NCBI RefSeq assembly: GCF_004771005.1
Contig: NZ_RQHV01000042.1
Coordinates: forward strand, 314,207-378,206
Direction of reading: 5' to 3'
DNA: 64,000 nucleotides
Origin: Leptospira ilyithenensis
GTDB taxonomy: Bacteria; Spirochaetota; Leptospiria; Leptospirales; Leptospiraceae
In this document: positions 54,261-63,587 of the stretch, piece by piece
Layout of the letters: each line of letters opens with the position of its first letter
Position numbering within the stretch: the stretch's first letter is position 1
Position numbers and translations under genes: made by a program
Notes under the pieces: model-generated
Told to the model about the DNA's origin: nothing
What the model saw: the letters and a program-made list of their open reading frames with translations, nothing else
The model's database searches: none

Positions 54261-55445
54261 ATGCCGCGTTCTGATTCCCATAGATTCATTTCATTTAGAA
54301 AAACGTGGTCAATCAATGATGATGCTTGGTTTAAATTAGGGCAGAGCAAGTCGTTAATCAAAGCGATCTCCAGCACACCGTTGATGCCGTCGTACCGGTC
54401 AAAAATCTATTCAGTAAATTTGATTAAAGGCGCTCTTGCAACGACGGCAATTGAAGGAAATACTTTATCGGAAGAAGAGATAGCATTGATTCATCAAGGG
54501 AGATCTTTGTCAGCATCGAAACAATATATGGAAATCGAAGTAAGGAATGTTTTAACAGCGCTGAATACACTTCGAGACAGGATTGTCATAGATTGTAATA
54601 CGCAACTTTTAAACCAAAATCTAATCAAAGAGTTTCATCAATTAATAGGATCAGGTCTAGGAACAAACTTTGCCGCGATTCCTGGTGAGTTTCGTCGACA
54701 CAATGTTACTGTAGGTCATGTCTATAGGGCACCTGATTATGGTGAAATAGAAAGTTTAATAAATTCATTTTGTGAATGGAGCAAGACCGAATTTCATTAT
54801 GAAAGAGGACAAACATTTTCGACAGCAATTATTCAAGCTATCGTTTCCCATGTCTATATCGCATGGATACATCCTTTTGGAGATGGTAACGGTCGAACAG
54901 CTCGCTTGCTTGAATTTTATCTTTTGTTAAGGGCAGGAGTTCCTGATATTGCTGCTCATATACTATCGAATTTTTATAATGCGACTAGGAGTGAATACTA
55001 TCGACAGTTAGCTGAAACTTCGAAAAATGGAGGTGATCTAACACAATTTATTAATTACGCCTTGCAAGGTTTTAAGGATGGTCTACAAGAAGTATTTAAT
55101 ATTGTAAACCAGAGCCAAATAGAACAGGCTTGGAAAAATTACGTAAATGAAGTTTTTCACACTAGTGTTTACTCCGGAAAATCCGACCCAGTAAATAAAA
55201 GACGCTTATCCTTGATACTTTCCATGGAACTTGAAAATGAATATACTCTTGAAGAAATTTCCGAAACGAACGATGCCATCAGACTTCATTATGTAGGCAA
55301 GTCAAAACGAACCCTACAAAGGGATATAGAGTCCTTACTTGATATGAAGCTGATTTCCAAAACAGAGAATGATCGTTTTAAAGCAAATTCTCAAATTCTA
55401 ACGGGAACATTGCCTGCCTCCGTAAAAGGTAGAGATATTATATGA
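54261..55445 (+). CDS. Fic-domain protein, class II (self-inhibited)
   Basis: A 394-residue protein from the ATG at 54261; an in-frame GTG at 54237 gives 402. The Fic core motif HPFGDGNGRTAR (residues 204-215) is intact, so it can transfer AMP from ATP to Ser/Thr/Tyr of a target. An inhibitory motif of the type T-x-x-x-E-G (TTAIEG, Glu65) precedes the Fic domain, placing it in class II with its own inhibitory helix. The C-terminus looks like a winged helix (LEEISETNDAIRLHYVGKSKRTLQRDIESLL). There is no antitoxin gene beside it. Codons and flanks are more A+T-rich than the neighbours, suggesting acquisition. Confidence 0.93.
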   Translation: MPRSDSHRFISFRKTWSINDDAWFKLGQSKSLIKAISSTPLMPSYRSKIYSVNLIKGALATTAIEGNTLSEEEIALIHQGRSLSASKQYMEIEVRNVLTALNTLRDRIVIDCNTQLLNQNLIKEFHQLIGSGLGTNFAAIPGEFRRHNVTVGHVYRAPDYGEIESLINSFCEWSKTEFHYERGQTFSTAIIQAIVSHVYIAWIHPFGDGNGRTARLLEFYLLLRAGVPDIAAHILSNFYNATRSEYYRQLAETSKNGGDLTQFINYALQGFKDGLQEVFNIVNQSQIEQAWKNYVNEVFHTSVYSGKSDPVNKRRLSLILSMELENEYTLEEISETNDAIRLHYVGKSKRTLQRDIESLLDMKLISKTENDRFKANSQILTGTLPASVKGRDII

Positions 55446-55489
55446 TTTTCAAAAGTTACTCTCATAATCGGTTTTGAGTGGTCAGGTGT

Positions 55490-56308
55490 TCATCTTTCCA
55501 ACATCCCCCAAATCTTTTTTGCCTGAGTCAGTTTCAAAACGTCATGAGTTCGGATCAGGGGCACTTTCTTTTGGAGTAAATAGATCTCAGTAGTAAGAGT
55601 AGGCATTTCCCTTTCCTTCGGAGGTAAACCGCCTAACACGTTTCCTAAAAAGGATTTTCGGGAAACGCCTAACATCAATCGGGGAAACTCGGATAAAATT
55701 TGGTCGATGTTACGAAGCACCGTGAAGGACAGTTCGGGATCTTCTCCCAGGAAAAATCCCATCCCGGGATCAAAATAGATCCGTTCTTCTGCAATTCCCC
55801 AGGAAGTAAGTTCGGATTTTCGGTCCCGAAAGAAATTCAGTATAGTAGGTACCACATTTTCAGGTGTGAGTTCTGATTTTTCCTTCGCAATACCAAGAGT
55901 ATGCGAGTGCATCACTATGAGTTTTGTTTCACTTCGCGCAAGGAAAACATCCCGTAAGATGGGTTTTGCATCCGGGTGAGTGAATCCTGTGATGTCGTTC
56001 AGTATCTGAGTGCCTGCTTCCAAAGCCTTGGCCTGTACATTCGGACGGAAACTGTCTACGCTAGTGGGCACTCCCAATGAGACAAAATGGCGAAGTGTAG
56101 GTTCGATCCTTTCCCATTCGGATTCTTCTGAAACGAGAGCGGATTTTACATTGGAAGATTGTCCGGAAATATCCAAATAATCGGCTCCGTCATTTCGCAA
56201 TTTCTGCCCTTGTTTGATGGCTGATCCTGGATCTAAGAATTGGCCCCCATCCGAAAAGGAATCGGTTGTTATATTGAGAATTCCGAAGATTTGACTCATT
56301 GGATTCAT
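55490..56308 (-). CDS. folP: Dihydropteroate synthase, divergent
   Basis: A 272-residue TIM-barrel protein from the ATG at 56308 (other in-frame starts at 56335 and 56299). It has FGILNITTDSFSDGG, GADYLDISGQSS, VDSFRPNVQ, DITGF, FDPGMGF, GVSRKSFLG and RTHDVLK, matching DHPS in order. Two usual features differ: NVTPDSFSDGG reads NITTDSFSDGG, and the GGESTRPG loop, which contacts the pterin pyrophosphate, reads SGQSSNVK. It condenses pterin diphosphate with p-aminobenzoate in folate synthesis if active. It converges on the Fic gene. Confidence 0.85.
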   Translation of the reverse strand: MNPMSQIFGILNITTDSFSDGGQFLDPGSAIKQGQKLRNDGADYLDISGQSSNVKSALVSEESEWERIEPTLRHFVSLGVPTSVDSFRPNVQAKALEAGTQILNDITGFTHPDAKPILRDVFLARSETKLIVMHSHTLGIAKEKSELTPENVVPTILNFFRDRKSELTSWGIAEERIYFDPGMGFFLGEDPELSFTVLRNIDQILSEFPRLMLGVSRKSFLGNVLGGLPPKEREMPTLTTEIYLLQKKVPLIRTHDVLKLTQAKKIWGMLER

Positions 56309-56396
56309 TTCAAATGCTAAGGCGGAAGGTGACAAATCCTTCTTTTTTACCTTGGCAGAAATTTCCCTTAAACCGATAGAATGAAGGAAGAGCCAA

Positions 56397-58415
56397 ATGA
56401 AACGATACTTTTTTCTATTACCCCTTTTTGGTCTCGCTCTCTGGGCCCAACCTCTCCCGAAAGTGAAAGATGTTCGCTTTAATCAACCTCTGAATACTCA
56501 AAATGTGGAATACAATCCCATTATCTCCCCTTCGGGAAAGTATTTGGTGTTTCAATCCAATCGTCCCGGTGGGGAAGGCGGTATGGACATTTGGATTTCT
56601 GAAAATAAAAGTTTTCCGGACCGGATGAAATACCCGGAATGGGACGCACCTAAAAATTTTCGTGAATTGAATACTCCGAATTTTGAAGGAATGTTTTCGA
56701 TACTTTTCGATGAAGACGAAAAACCGTACGAACTGTACTTTACTTCCGTAAGAAATAAAGATGCAAACGACCCTAAAAAAAATAGGGAAGGATACGACGG
56801 ATTAAATATATATTATACAAAAATCAATCATAGAACCGGACTTTGGTCGGCCCCCGTCGCTTTAAACGAAATCAATTCCAGTTTCGAAGACAAAATGCCT
56901 GCGATATCACCTGATGGTTGTTCAATGATATTTTCTTCCAACCGTCCGGGAGGTAGAGGCGGTTACGATCTTTGGATTTCCAAAAGAAATCCCTTAACCG
57001 TTCCTGAAATAAAACAACCAAACTTGGATAAGCCGAGTCTTTTTTGCAGGGATGGAATTTGGCAAAAACCTATTGCTTTGGGTGATGTTATCAATTCCAA
57101 GGATGATGAAATCAGTCCTTCCTACCATTGGGATGGAAATCGGATTTATTTTAGTTCCAATAGGGAAGATAAAAATAAAAAATTCAGTTTTTATTTTTCA
57201 GAAATGAATTTGGAAACAGCGTTGTTTCAAAAACCGGAAATTCTAGGTTCTCCTTTTAACACCAAACAAGGTTTAAGTGCGGATTCCACCGGTTATCCTT
57301 TCGATACTCCTGCGGATTATTCCACTTATAGTTTATGGGAAGAAAGTGATAATGAAGGGATTTCCGTCACTCATGATGATCTTTGGTTTTATTTTTCTTC
57401 CAACCGTCCGGGAGGAGAAGGTCAATTTGATATTTATCGTACGCAAGTACCGGAAGATCTGAGAAGGTCTTATGAATTTTTATTTCGTGGTTTGGTTCTG
57501 GACGGATCGGAAGCAATCATGATCGGTTTGGATGCCACTTTAAAAATTTATGATGAAACCAAGCCGATTCAAATCATTACTTCCAAACGGATCGGAGGAG
57601 ATTTGAGCAGTGAAGATTTGGAAAATTTCAGAACGGTTTTAAAAACAGGCAAACTTTATCGGGTGGAAGTTTCCTCGCCGGGATTTCATCCACAAGAACT
57701 ACTGATTGATCTACGCGGGAATGTGGGGAAAAATAAAGAACAATACTCTCGTATCGTTTTACAACCGATTCGTCCTGTAAAAGACGATCGCCCGAATAAA
57801 ACCATCCAAGGAATTCGTTTTGTCGTAAAAGATAGAAAAACAGATCTGGTGATTCCCAATGCGGAAATTATTTACTTTGATGATTTGACCCGAAAGGGTA
57901 AGGTGATTATTTCCAAAGATAATACTTTCCATTTGGAAAAAGAACCTACGTATGCATTTGAAATTTTAGCAAAGGCAAAAGGTTATAAAGAAGAGACCTT
58001 CTTATATCCTGACACAGTGATCAAAGATATGGTAGGCAAAGAGACGGTATTGTATCTTAGAAATTTAAGCGATTTTGACGAACTGTACAATACCGTGATT
58101 TATTTTCCATTTAACGAACGATCGTTGCGTGTTGAAGATAAGAAAAGACTGGATTTGTTTGCGGATTATCTGATTCAGCATAAAAATGAAAAAGTGGAAA
58201 TCGGCGGGCATACGGATAATGTGGGAAAACGGGAATATAATATCACTTTGAGTGAAGACAGAGCAAATTCGGTTTATCAATATCTTCGTGACAAAGGCGT
58301 AGCCAAAGAGAAAATGAAGATACAAGCATATTATTATTCGCAACCTATTTCTGATAATGAGACAGAAGAAGGCCGGGCTAGAAACAGACGGGTAAATTTC
58401 AAAAAAATAGACTGA
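56397..58415 (+). CDS. PD40 beta-propeller protein with OmpA C-terminal domain
   Basis: A 672-residue protein with a signal peptide (to about residue 17, LALWAQPL). The N-terminal 360 residues hold at least four PD40/WD40-like blades: ISPSGKYLVFQSNRPGGEGGMD, ISPDGCSMIFSSNRPGGRGGYD, HWDGNRIYFSSNRED, DDLWFYFSSNRPGGEGQFD. A beta-sandwich middle part follows, and a C-terminal OmpA domain (about 565-672; IYFPFNERSL, GGHTDNVG, RANSVYQYL, NRRVNF) that binds peptidoglycan. It likely tethers an outer envelope complex to the cell wall. A short gap to the next gene suggests cotranscription. Confidence 0.9.
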   Translation: MKRYFFLLPLFGLALWAQPLPKVKDVRFNQPLNTQNVEYNPIISPSGKYLVFQSNRPGGEGGMDIWISENKSFPDRMKYPEWDAPKNFRELNTPNFEGMFSILFDEDEKPYELYFTSVRNKDANDPKKNREGYDGLNIYYTKINHRTGLWSAPVALNEINSSFEDKMPAISPDGCSMIFSSNRPGGRGGYDLWISKRNPLTVPEIKQPNLDKPSLFCRDGIWQKPIALGDVINSKDDEISPSYHWDGNRIYFSSNREDKNKKFSFYFSEMNLETALFQKPEILGSPFNTKQGLSADSTGYPFDTPADYSTYSLWEESDNEGISVTHDDLWFYFSSNRPGGEGQFDIYRTQVPEDLRRSYEFLFRGLVLDGSEAIMIGLDATLKIYDETKPIQIITSKRIGGDLSSEDLENFRTVLKTGKLYRVEVSSPGFHPQELLIDLRGNVGKNKEQYSRIVLQPIRPVKDDRPNKTIQGIRFVVKDRKTDLVIPNAEIIYFDDLTRKGKVIISKDNTFHLEKEPTYAFEILAKAKGYKEETFLYPDTVIKDMVGKETVLYLRNLSDFDELYNTVIYFPFNERSLRVEDKKRLDLFADYLIQHKNEKVEIGGHTDNVGKREYNITLSEDRANSVYQYLRDKGVAKEKMKIQAYYYSQPISDNETEEGRARNRRVNFKKID

Positions 58416-58416
58416 T

Positions 58417-59544
58417 ATGATTAGTATCCCAAAGACACATTACAAAACCGAAAGGGAATGGGCTCCCATGGAAGAGTCTCTTAACATTCAAGATCTGTAC
58501 AAGCAGATGATGAATGCGGAAGGACTTTACCTGAAAGGTTACGATACTCAAATCAGAGTGCGTTTTAAGGGAGAACGTCCGGACGGTTCGCATATTTTTG
58601 AAATGGAAGCGACACCGGATTTTCCGACCGAACGTTTTACCGTTTATACTACTCCTTCTTTCCAAGTGGAAGTGGACTATCAGATCTTAAGTCAAAAAGA
58701 CAATCTCTTATTGGGTAAGTTGATTGAAAAAAGACAATCCTTTGCCGTTCGACAGGACCCAAGAAATGAAAAGGTATACGGAAGCGTTTTAGCTTCTAAT
58801 TTTCTAGTAGCAAAAACCGATATAGATTTTTCTAAATTAACGGGCGTTAGTTCTCAAGTCATTCTTACCGATATCCATAGAAATCTATTGAAGGATTACC
58901 CTCAGTCCAAGGTCGTTTTTATCTCTTCTTCCGGAGCGAATGATGAAGTAGAATTGATGCAATTGTATAAAAAGCCTCTCTATTTGATCAATACGCAAGT
59001 CATGGAATCGGCTCCTCTCCCGGAAGTTTACGATCCGAAGGAAGGCTTCGAAGAAGATTTTTTATTGGATGATAAGATTGCAGAATACAAAAGAAAAAAA
59101 ATGAGCTCTTTTCTATATTACCCTATCTTTATCAAAATGAACGATCTGCATTTTTTTGCATATCTTACTTTGGAGTATGAAAAGTCCCCGATTCCCATTG
59201 CAGTTTTCGAGCTATTTAAAGAAGTTGAAATCACCTTCCAAGAGAGAATCATGGATTCAAACACGCATATATTGAATTTGAAACAAAATGTTTTGAATGT
59301 ATCCAAAGGCGGAGTTGCTATCGAAGTGAGAGATCCCGAGATTATCAGATCCCTGATGATCAAACCTTCGATGACTATCGATATCAATTTTAAGATGCAG
59401 GCACCCATTCGTATGGCAATGGAGCTTCGACATATGGAAGAGATTCATGACTTCTATGTTGTAGGCACCCGCATCATAGGATTGAGTGGTGGCGATAAAC
59501 GCGGCAAAGAAATTTACGAGAGTTTGATCGAATTTTTTCGCTAA
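58417..59544 (+). CDS. PilZ-like/DUF1577-type protein
   Basis: A 375-residue cytoplasmic protein. The C-terminal part has NVLNVSKGGVAIEVRDPE, which fits the PilZ half-motif (D/N-x-S-x-x-G), and a beta-barrel continuation MTIDINFKMQAPIRMAMELRHM. The upstream RxxxR arginines needed for c-di-GMP binding are not evident. The overall shape reminds me of DUF1577 proteins typical of Leptospira, from memory only. The start at 58417 is immediately after the OmpA gene; an ATG at 58468 is an alternative. Possible role: c-di-GMP signalling or motility. Confidence 0.6.
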   Translation: MISIPKTHYKTEREWAPMEESLNIQDLYKQMMNAEGLYLKGYDTQIRVRFKGERPDGSHIFEMEATPDFPTERFTVYTTPSFQVEVDYQILSQKDNLLLGKLIEKRQSFAVRQDPRNEKVYGSVLASNFLVAKTDIDFSKLTGVSSQVILTDIHRNLLKDYPQSKVVFISSSGANDEVELMQLYKKPLYLINTQVMESAPLPEVYDPKEGFEEDFLLDDKIAEYKRKKMSSFLYYPIFIKMNDLHFFAYLTLEYEKSPIPIAVFELFKEVEITFQERIMDSNTHILNLKQNVLNVSKGGVAIEVRDPEIIRSLMIKPSMTIDINFKMQAPIRMAMELRHMEEIHDFYVVGTRIIGLSGGDKRGKEIYESLIEFFR

Positions 59545-59575
59545 ACAAACATTATATTAAAGGCAAAGTCCTGAT

Positions 59576-60886
59576 TTGAAAGAACAAAAATTAACCACTG
59601 CGAATTACAAAGGCACTCGGGATTTTTTTCCCGAAGATATGAGATTGCGCAACTATCTGTTTTCCGTAATGAAACAGGTTGCTGTTTCCTACGGATACGA
59701 AGAATACGACGGCCCCATGATCGAATCCTTGGATCTTTACCGTGCCAAAACAGGTGAAGAAATCGTAGGCAAACAGATATATAATTTTATTGATAAAGGT
59801 GGCCGTGAGGTTGCCATACGTCCCGAGATGACTCCAACTGTCGCTCGTATGGTGGCAAGCAAACTCAGGGATTTGCCAAGACCGATTCGCTGGTTTTCCA
59901 TTCCTAATCTTTGGAGATATGAGCAACCTGGACATGGACGCTTAAGAGAACACTGGCAGCTCAATGTGGATATGTTCGGAGTGAATCATTTCCGAGCTGA
60001 GCTTGAAATTTTTTCTTTAGCTTGTGACATTCTATTTGCTTTCGGCGCTTCCAGAAATTCCTTTCGGGTCAAAGTATCTCATCGTTCTCTTCTGGATGAA
60101 TTTTTCAAATCAGGATTGAAATTAAAACCGGAACAGGGACAGGAAGTTTCCAAGATCCTGGATAAAAAGAATAAAATCACCGGGGACGAATACGTTGCAC
60201 TTGTTTCGAAAACCATTCCCGAAGATGCTACTGCCGTATCAAAGATTGATCAGTTCCTCGCGGCAACTGTGGAAAATATCCAAACCATTCCGGGTCTGAC
60301 CGGCGAAACAATCCAAAAGATTAACGATCTGTTCTCGGGGTTGAAGGATCTGGGACTGTCAGATATAGTCGACTTTGATCCGTCCGTAGTACGTGGGTTT
60401 GACTATTATACCGGATTTATATTTGAAATTTTTGATACAAGTCCAAAAAACAAGCGTTCGTTATACGGTGGCGGCCGTTATGATAACTTGATCGGACTTT
60501 TTTCCAATGAAGAGCTTTCCGGAATCGGTTTCGGACTGGGTGATGTCACTTTGCAAAACTTTTTGGAAACACACGGACTATTGCCGAATTTATCCAACGC
60601 AAATACGGTTTATATCCCTCTCTTGGATGATACTTCTTTTTTCGCCGCTCAGACTTTGGCGAAACAGTTCAGAGCTGCAAGTGTTGCCGTTGATCTTTCC
60701 TTGCAAAGCCAGAAGATGGGAAAACAACTTTCTTATGCTGAAAAAAAAGGGTATCGATGGATTCTGATTCTAGGTGAAGAAGAAACCAAAAATCAAACAG
60801 TAACTTTAAAGGATATGGTTCATCGATCCCAGGAAGAACTTAAATGGGACGATGCTTTACAAAAAGTTCGAACTGAACTGTCCTAA
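59576..60886 (+). CDS. hisS: Histidyl-tRNA synthetase
   Basis: A 436-residue class II synthetase starting at a TTG (59576). It carries the KGTRDFFPEDM start, RPEMTPTVARMV, the motif 2 region LWRYEQPGHGRLREHWQLNVD, and the histidine-specific VRGFDYYTGFIFEIF, with an anticodon-binding domain at the end. It charges tRNA-His. Its stop shares a base with the PAP2 gene start (TAATG). Confidence 0.97.
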   Translation: MKEQKLTTANYKGTRDFFPEDMRLRNYLFSVMKQVAVSYGYEEYDGPMIESLDLYRAKTGEEIVGKQIYNFIDKGGREVAIRPEMTPTVARMVASKLRDLPRPIRWFSIPNLWRYEQPGHGRLREHWQLNVDMFGVNHFRAELEIFSLACDILFAFGASRNSFRVKVSHRSLLDEFFKSGLKLKPEQGQEVSKILDKKNKITGDEYVALVSKTIPEDATAVSKIDQFLAATVENIQTIPGLTGETIQKINDLFSGLKDLGLSDIVDFDPSVVRGFDYYTGFIFEIFDTSPKNKRSLYGGGRYDNLIGLFSNEELSGIGFGLGDVTLQNFLETHGLLPNLSNANTVYIPLLDDTSFFAAQTLAKQFRAASVAVDLSLQSQKMGKQLSYAEKKGYRWILILGEEETKNQTVTLKDMVHRSQEELKWDDALQKVRTELS

Positions 60887-61410
60887 TGAATTTTATATCC
60901 GTCATTGATCAAAAGTTTTCGATTTGGATAAAGACATATCTGCATAGCCAAAGATTGAGTTGGGTACTGTCTAGAATCAATAAAGGAGAGATGTTTGCGT
61001 TGATTCTCGTGCCTTTGATGTTTATTAGCCCTTTGTACAAACCGGTTTATATCTCCCTTCCTGTCGTTTTGATTTTTACTTACGGAACGGATCGGTTGGT
61101 TTTATCTTTAAAAAAATACTTTTCCCGCAAACGGCCCTTAGTCAGTGTAATGGGCAAAAATGATTCCAACCCAGACATGAAACATTCTTTTCCTTCGGCA
61201 CATAGCGCCAATTCTGCGGTAGTCGCAACCATTCTTGTATTCGGTTTCGGGGAAACAGTTTGGTTTTATTTTTTCAGCGTATTTGCCGGTGTGGGAAGGT
61301 TGTTGACACTTCATCATTTTTTAAGCGATATCGTAGGCGGTTGGATCATCGGTTTTTTGATTGGACTCTTGGGCGTCGGCGCGTTAGTATTTTTACGATT
61401 GTATCTTTAA
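60886..61410 (+). CDS. PAP2-family membrane phosphatase
   Basis: A 174-residue membrane protein with the three PAP2 blocks: KKYFSRKRP, FPSAHSAN and GRLLTLHHFLSDIVGG (Ser/His/Asp catalytic). It removes phosphate from lipid phosphates such as undecaprenyl-PP, phosphatidylglycerol-phosphate or lipid A. It shares one base with hisS upstream and is 18 bases before the acyltransferase, so it fits a lipid A/lipid remodelling pair. Confidence 0.9.
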   Translation: MNFISVIDQKFSIWIKTYLHSQRLSWVLSRINKGEMFALILVPLMFISPLYKPVYISLPVVLIFTYGTDRLVLSLKKYFSRKRPLVSVMGKNDSNPDMKHSFPSAHSANSAVVATILVFGFGETVWFYFFSVFAGVGRLLTLHHFLSDIVGGWIIGFLIGLLGVGALVFLRLYL

Positions 61411-61428
61411 TAGAAGGGGAGGGAAGAG

Positions 61429-62328
61429 ATGAAAAAAATCACTCATCTATTGTCATTCTGTCTTGTTTATATTTTTTATTTTCCGTTTAAGATCCTACCT
61501 TACAAGATTTGTTTGTCTTACGGTGTTTTTCTCACAAAGCTGATTTTTCCTCTGGCAAAAAAGCACAGAAAAATCGCAGCCGAAAATTTAAAATTCGCCT
61601 TCCCGGAAAAATCGGAAGAAGAGATTCAGATTTTAATTAAAAAACATTTCAGGCATTTAGGTCATCTGTTGGCTCATACTCTTTGGGCACCTCGCATGAC
61701 AAAGGAATGGTTGAACAAATATTTGGTTTTGGATGAAGAGAGTCTAAGGATCGAAGAAGAGACCAAAAAACAAGGAGTAGGTGTTGTGCTGATTTCAGGT
61801 CACCTCGGAACCTGGGAAGTCTTGGTTCAGTTTTTGGGAATTCGAATGAAAGGCGGAGGGATTTATAAAAAAATCCGTAACCCTTTTGTGGACTGGCTGC
61901 TGCGAAAGATGCGATCTAAAAACGGAATCGTTCTTGTCCCTGTGGAAGAGTCTACGCAGGTTATCAAGATGTTGAAACAAGGGTATTGGGTGGGATTCGG
62001 TTCCGACCAGAACGCAGGGAATGCAGGAATCTTTGTGCCTTTTTTGAACCGTCAGGCTTCGACTTTTGTAGGTCCGGCTCTTATGGCTTATCTCACTGGT
62101 GCCAAGATGTTATACTATTCAGTGTTATCCGGTGAAGACGGAAAGGTAATCGTTCGGGTGAAAGATCTGGGCTTTGTAGACAAAAAGAAATTTCCTACTA
62201 AAGACGAGGTGCTTCGCCATTACACCGAACTTTGGACTCATACCCTGGAAGGAGAAGTGAAACTTTTTCAGGAACAGTATTTTTGGGTGCATCGCAGGTG
62301 GAGAACTCAACCGAAAGTCGATGTATAG
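61429..62328 (+). CDS. LpxL/HtrB-like lipid A acyltransferase
   Basis: A 299-residue protein with an N-terminal membrane helix and the H-x4-E catalytic motif HLGTWE (around 124-129) followed by [15 protein letters not shown] and [19 protein letters not shown], typical of late lipid A acyltransferases. It should transfer a secondary acyl chain to lipid A or a related glycolipid at the inner membrane. GGGAGGGAAG precedes the ATG. The next gene starts immediately after its stop. Confidence 0.93.
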   Translation: MKKITHLLSFCLVYIFYFPFKILPYKICLSYGVFLTKLIFPLAKKHRKIAAENLKFAFPEKSEEEIQILIKKHFRHLGHLLAHTLWAPRMTKEWLNKYLVLDEESLRIEEETKKQGVGVVLISGHLGTWEVLVQFLGIRMKGGGIYKKIRNPFVDWLLRKMRSKNGIVLVPVEESTQVIKMLKQGYWVGFGSDQNAGNAGIFVPFLNRQASTFVGPALMAYLTGAKMLYYSVLSGEDGKVIVRVKDLGFVDKKKFPTKDEVLRHYTELWTHTLEGEVKLFQEQYFWVHRRWRTQPKVDV

Positions 62329-63255
62329 ATGAAAGAAAAACTTTCTACTTTACTCGAACCGTTTCGTATCTACAAAAAGGAAAATCCCGATTATCCTTTC
62401 ATTCTATTTACTTATTTTATCATCGCCTTATCGATAACGGCCGAATATACTTTCGAAATCGGTAACACCTATCCTGTATTAGGTGTTACTCTAAACTATT
62501 CCATTCCTTTTTTTTTACTAATCCTTCTTCATTCGTTCCGAAATAAAAGTTTTTGGATTTTCGGATCGTCTCGATTTTGGACGATTTTTTTCTGTATCAT
62601 CACTGCACTTGTGATCAGCGAAAATGTAAAGATCATCACGATATTGATTAGAGACACCGTTGCCGTAGAGAATCGATACGCAGCATATAAATTTGCGATA
62701 CAACTTAAGATCTGGATCTTTTACGGAATACCACCATTGATTTGTTATGCGGTATTGCGTTTTCTAAAAAAAAATTCGAGAGAGCTGGAGGATTTGGAAA
62801 GGAAGGCGGAGATTCCCATCACTTCTTATTTGCTTTTGCTCGGACCTATGGTAATCGTTGTATTCTTGGCCGCCTTGGGGGAAGACTTTCAAAATTATTA
62901 TCCTAGGGCGCCCAGGGATCAGCCTATGATCGGTTTTCAAACTTCTTTGCCGATCATACTTATATTCGAAATCTTTTATGCCCTTGCGTTTGTTGCCACC
63001 GAATGGTTTTTTCGTGGTTTTGTGATCCGAATCCTACATCCTTTCTTCGGAAAAAATGCAGTGTTACTGATGACGGTTCTTTATGTAGCGATCCATTTTG
63101 AAAAACCAATCTTGGAAACGATCAGCTCTTCGGTCGGCGGATTTACATTGGGAATTTATTCTTATTATACAGGTAAGATCCGAGGCGGTGTGCTCATCCA
63201 TGTAGGGATCGCACTTGCTATGGAGATCATACCAGTTTTATTACGTATAACATAA
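62329..63255 (+). CDS. CPBP-family intramembrane metalloprotease-like protein
   Basis: A 308-residue protein with about eight membrane helices. The CPBP (ABI/Rce1-like) region is at the C-terminal third: VATEWFFRGFVIRIL (motif 1, EExxxR in the family), VLYVAIHFEKP (FxxxH-like), and VLIHVGIALAMEI. The first of the two consensus glutamates is threonine here (T-E instead of E-E), so activity is uncertain. It abuts the acyltransferase with no gap. Function: membrane protein processing, or an inactive relative. Confidence 0.75.
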   Translation: MKEKLSTLLEPFRIYKKENPDYPFILFTYFIIALSITAEYTFEIGNTYPVLGVTLNYSIPFFLLILLHSFRNKSFWIFGSSRFWTIFFCIITALVISENVKIITILIRDTVAVENRYAAYKFAIQLKIWIFYGIPPLICYAVLRFLKKNSRELEDLERKAEIPITSYLLLLGPMVIVVFLAALGEDFQNYYPRAPRDQPMIGFQTSLPIILIFEIFYALAFVATEWFFRGFVIRILHPFFGKNAVLLMTVLYVAIHFEKPILETISSSVGGFTLGIYSYYTGKIRGGVLIHVGIALAMEIIPVLLRIT

Positions 63256-63285
63256 GTTAATTTATTTTTCGGAATTAGGCGACCT

Positions 63286-63407
63286 CCCGATCCTTTGGAT
63301 CGGGACCGGGCTACTACGGGCTCGCGGATTCCCGCTCGGTCGCTCCTGCGACCAGGCCCTTCGTATCCCTGGTCGGGGGAATCATCTAAAATGATGATAG
63401 GATCGGG
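63286..63407. repeat. G+C-rich palindromic element with terminal inverted repeats
   Basis: CCCGATCC at 63286-63293 pairs with GGATCGGG at 63297-63304 (local hairpin) and also with GGATCGGG at 63400-63407 (outer boundaries). Inside lie GGTCGC-TCCT-GCGACC (63338-63353) and ATCATC/GATGAT (63381-63398). The composition differs from the A+T-rich surroundings. I recall similar dispersed repeats in saprophytic Leptospira genomes, not verified here. Confidence 0.65.
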
Positions 63408-63514
63408 TATTTTCCGGAGAATAAAGGTAAAAAGGCGAACTTATTCTTAGAAAATTTTTAGAGTCGAACACTTCGCTTTACAAAGAGAAGGTGGTGTGGT
63501 AAATGGAGCGCATT

Positions 63515-63544
63515 GGGTGGCGGGTGGAAACCATCCCGTTACCC
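63515..63544 (+). promoter_or_regulatory. Stem-loop in the transposase leader
   Basis: GGGTGGCGGGTGG and CCATCCCGTTACCC can pair (two G-U pairs, one bulge) around an AAA loop, 43 bases before the transposase ATG. It could block read-through translation of the transposase, as leader hairpins do in IS10/IS50. Confidence 0.4.
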
Positions 63545-63587
63545 ATAAAGTTCTTGTACGTGGTATAGCATTTAGTGATCTGTTGTT

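Larger units (their letters stand above)
63256..63587. other. Intergenic region between CPBP gene and transposase
   Basis: These 332 bases hold no gene. They contain a G+C-rich inverted-repeat element (63286-63407), then A+T-rich sequence and a strong hairpin (63515-63544) just before the transposase. The left end of the insertion sequence must lie somewhere in this stretch, but I could not fix its terminal repeat without the right end. Confidence 0.6.
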
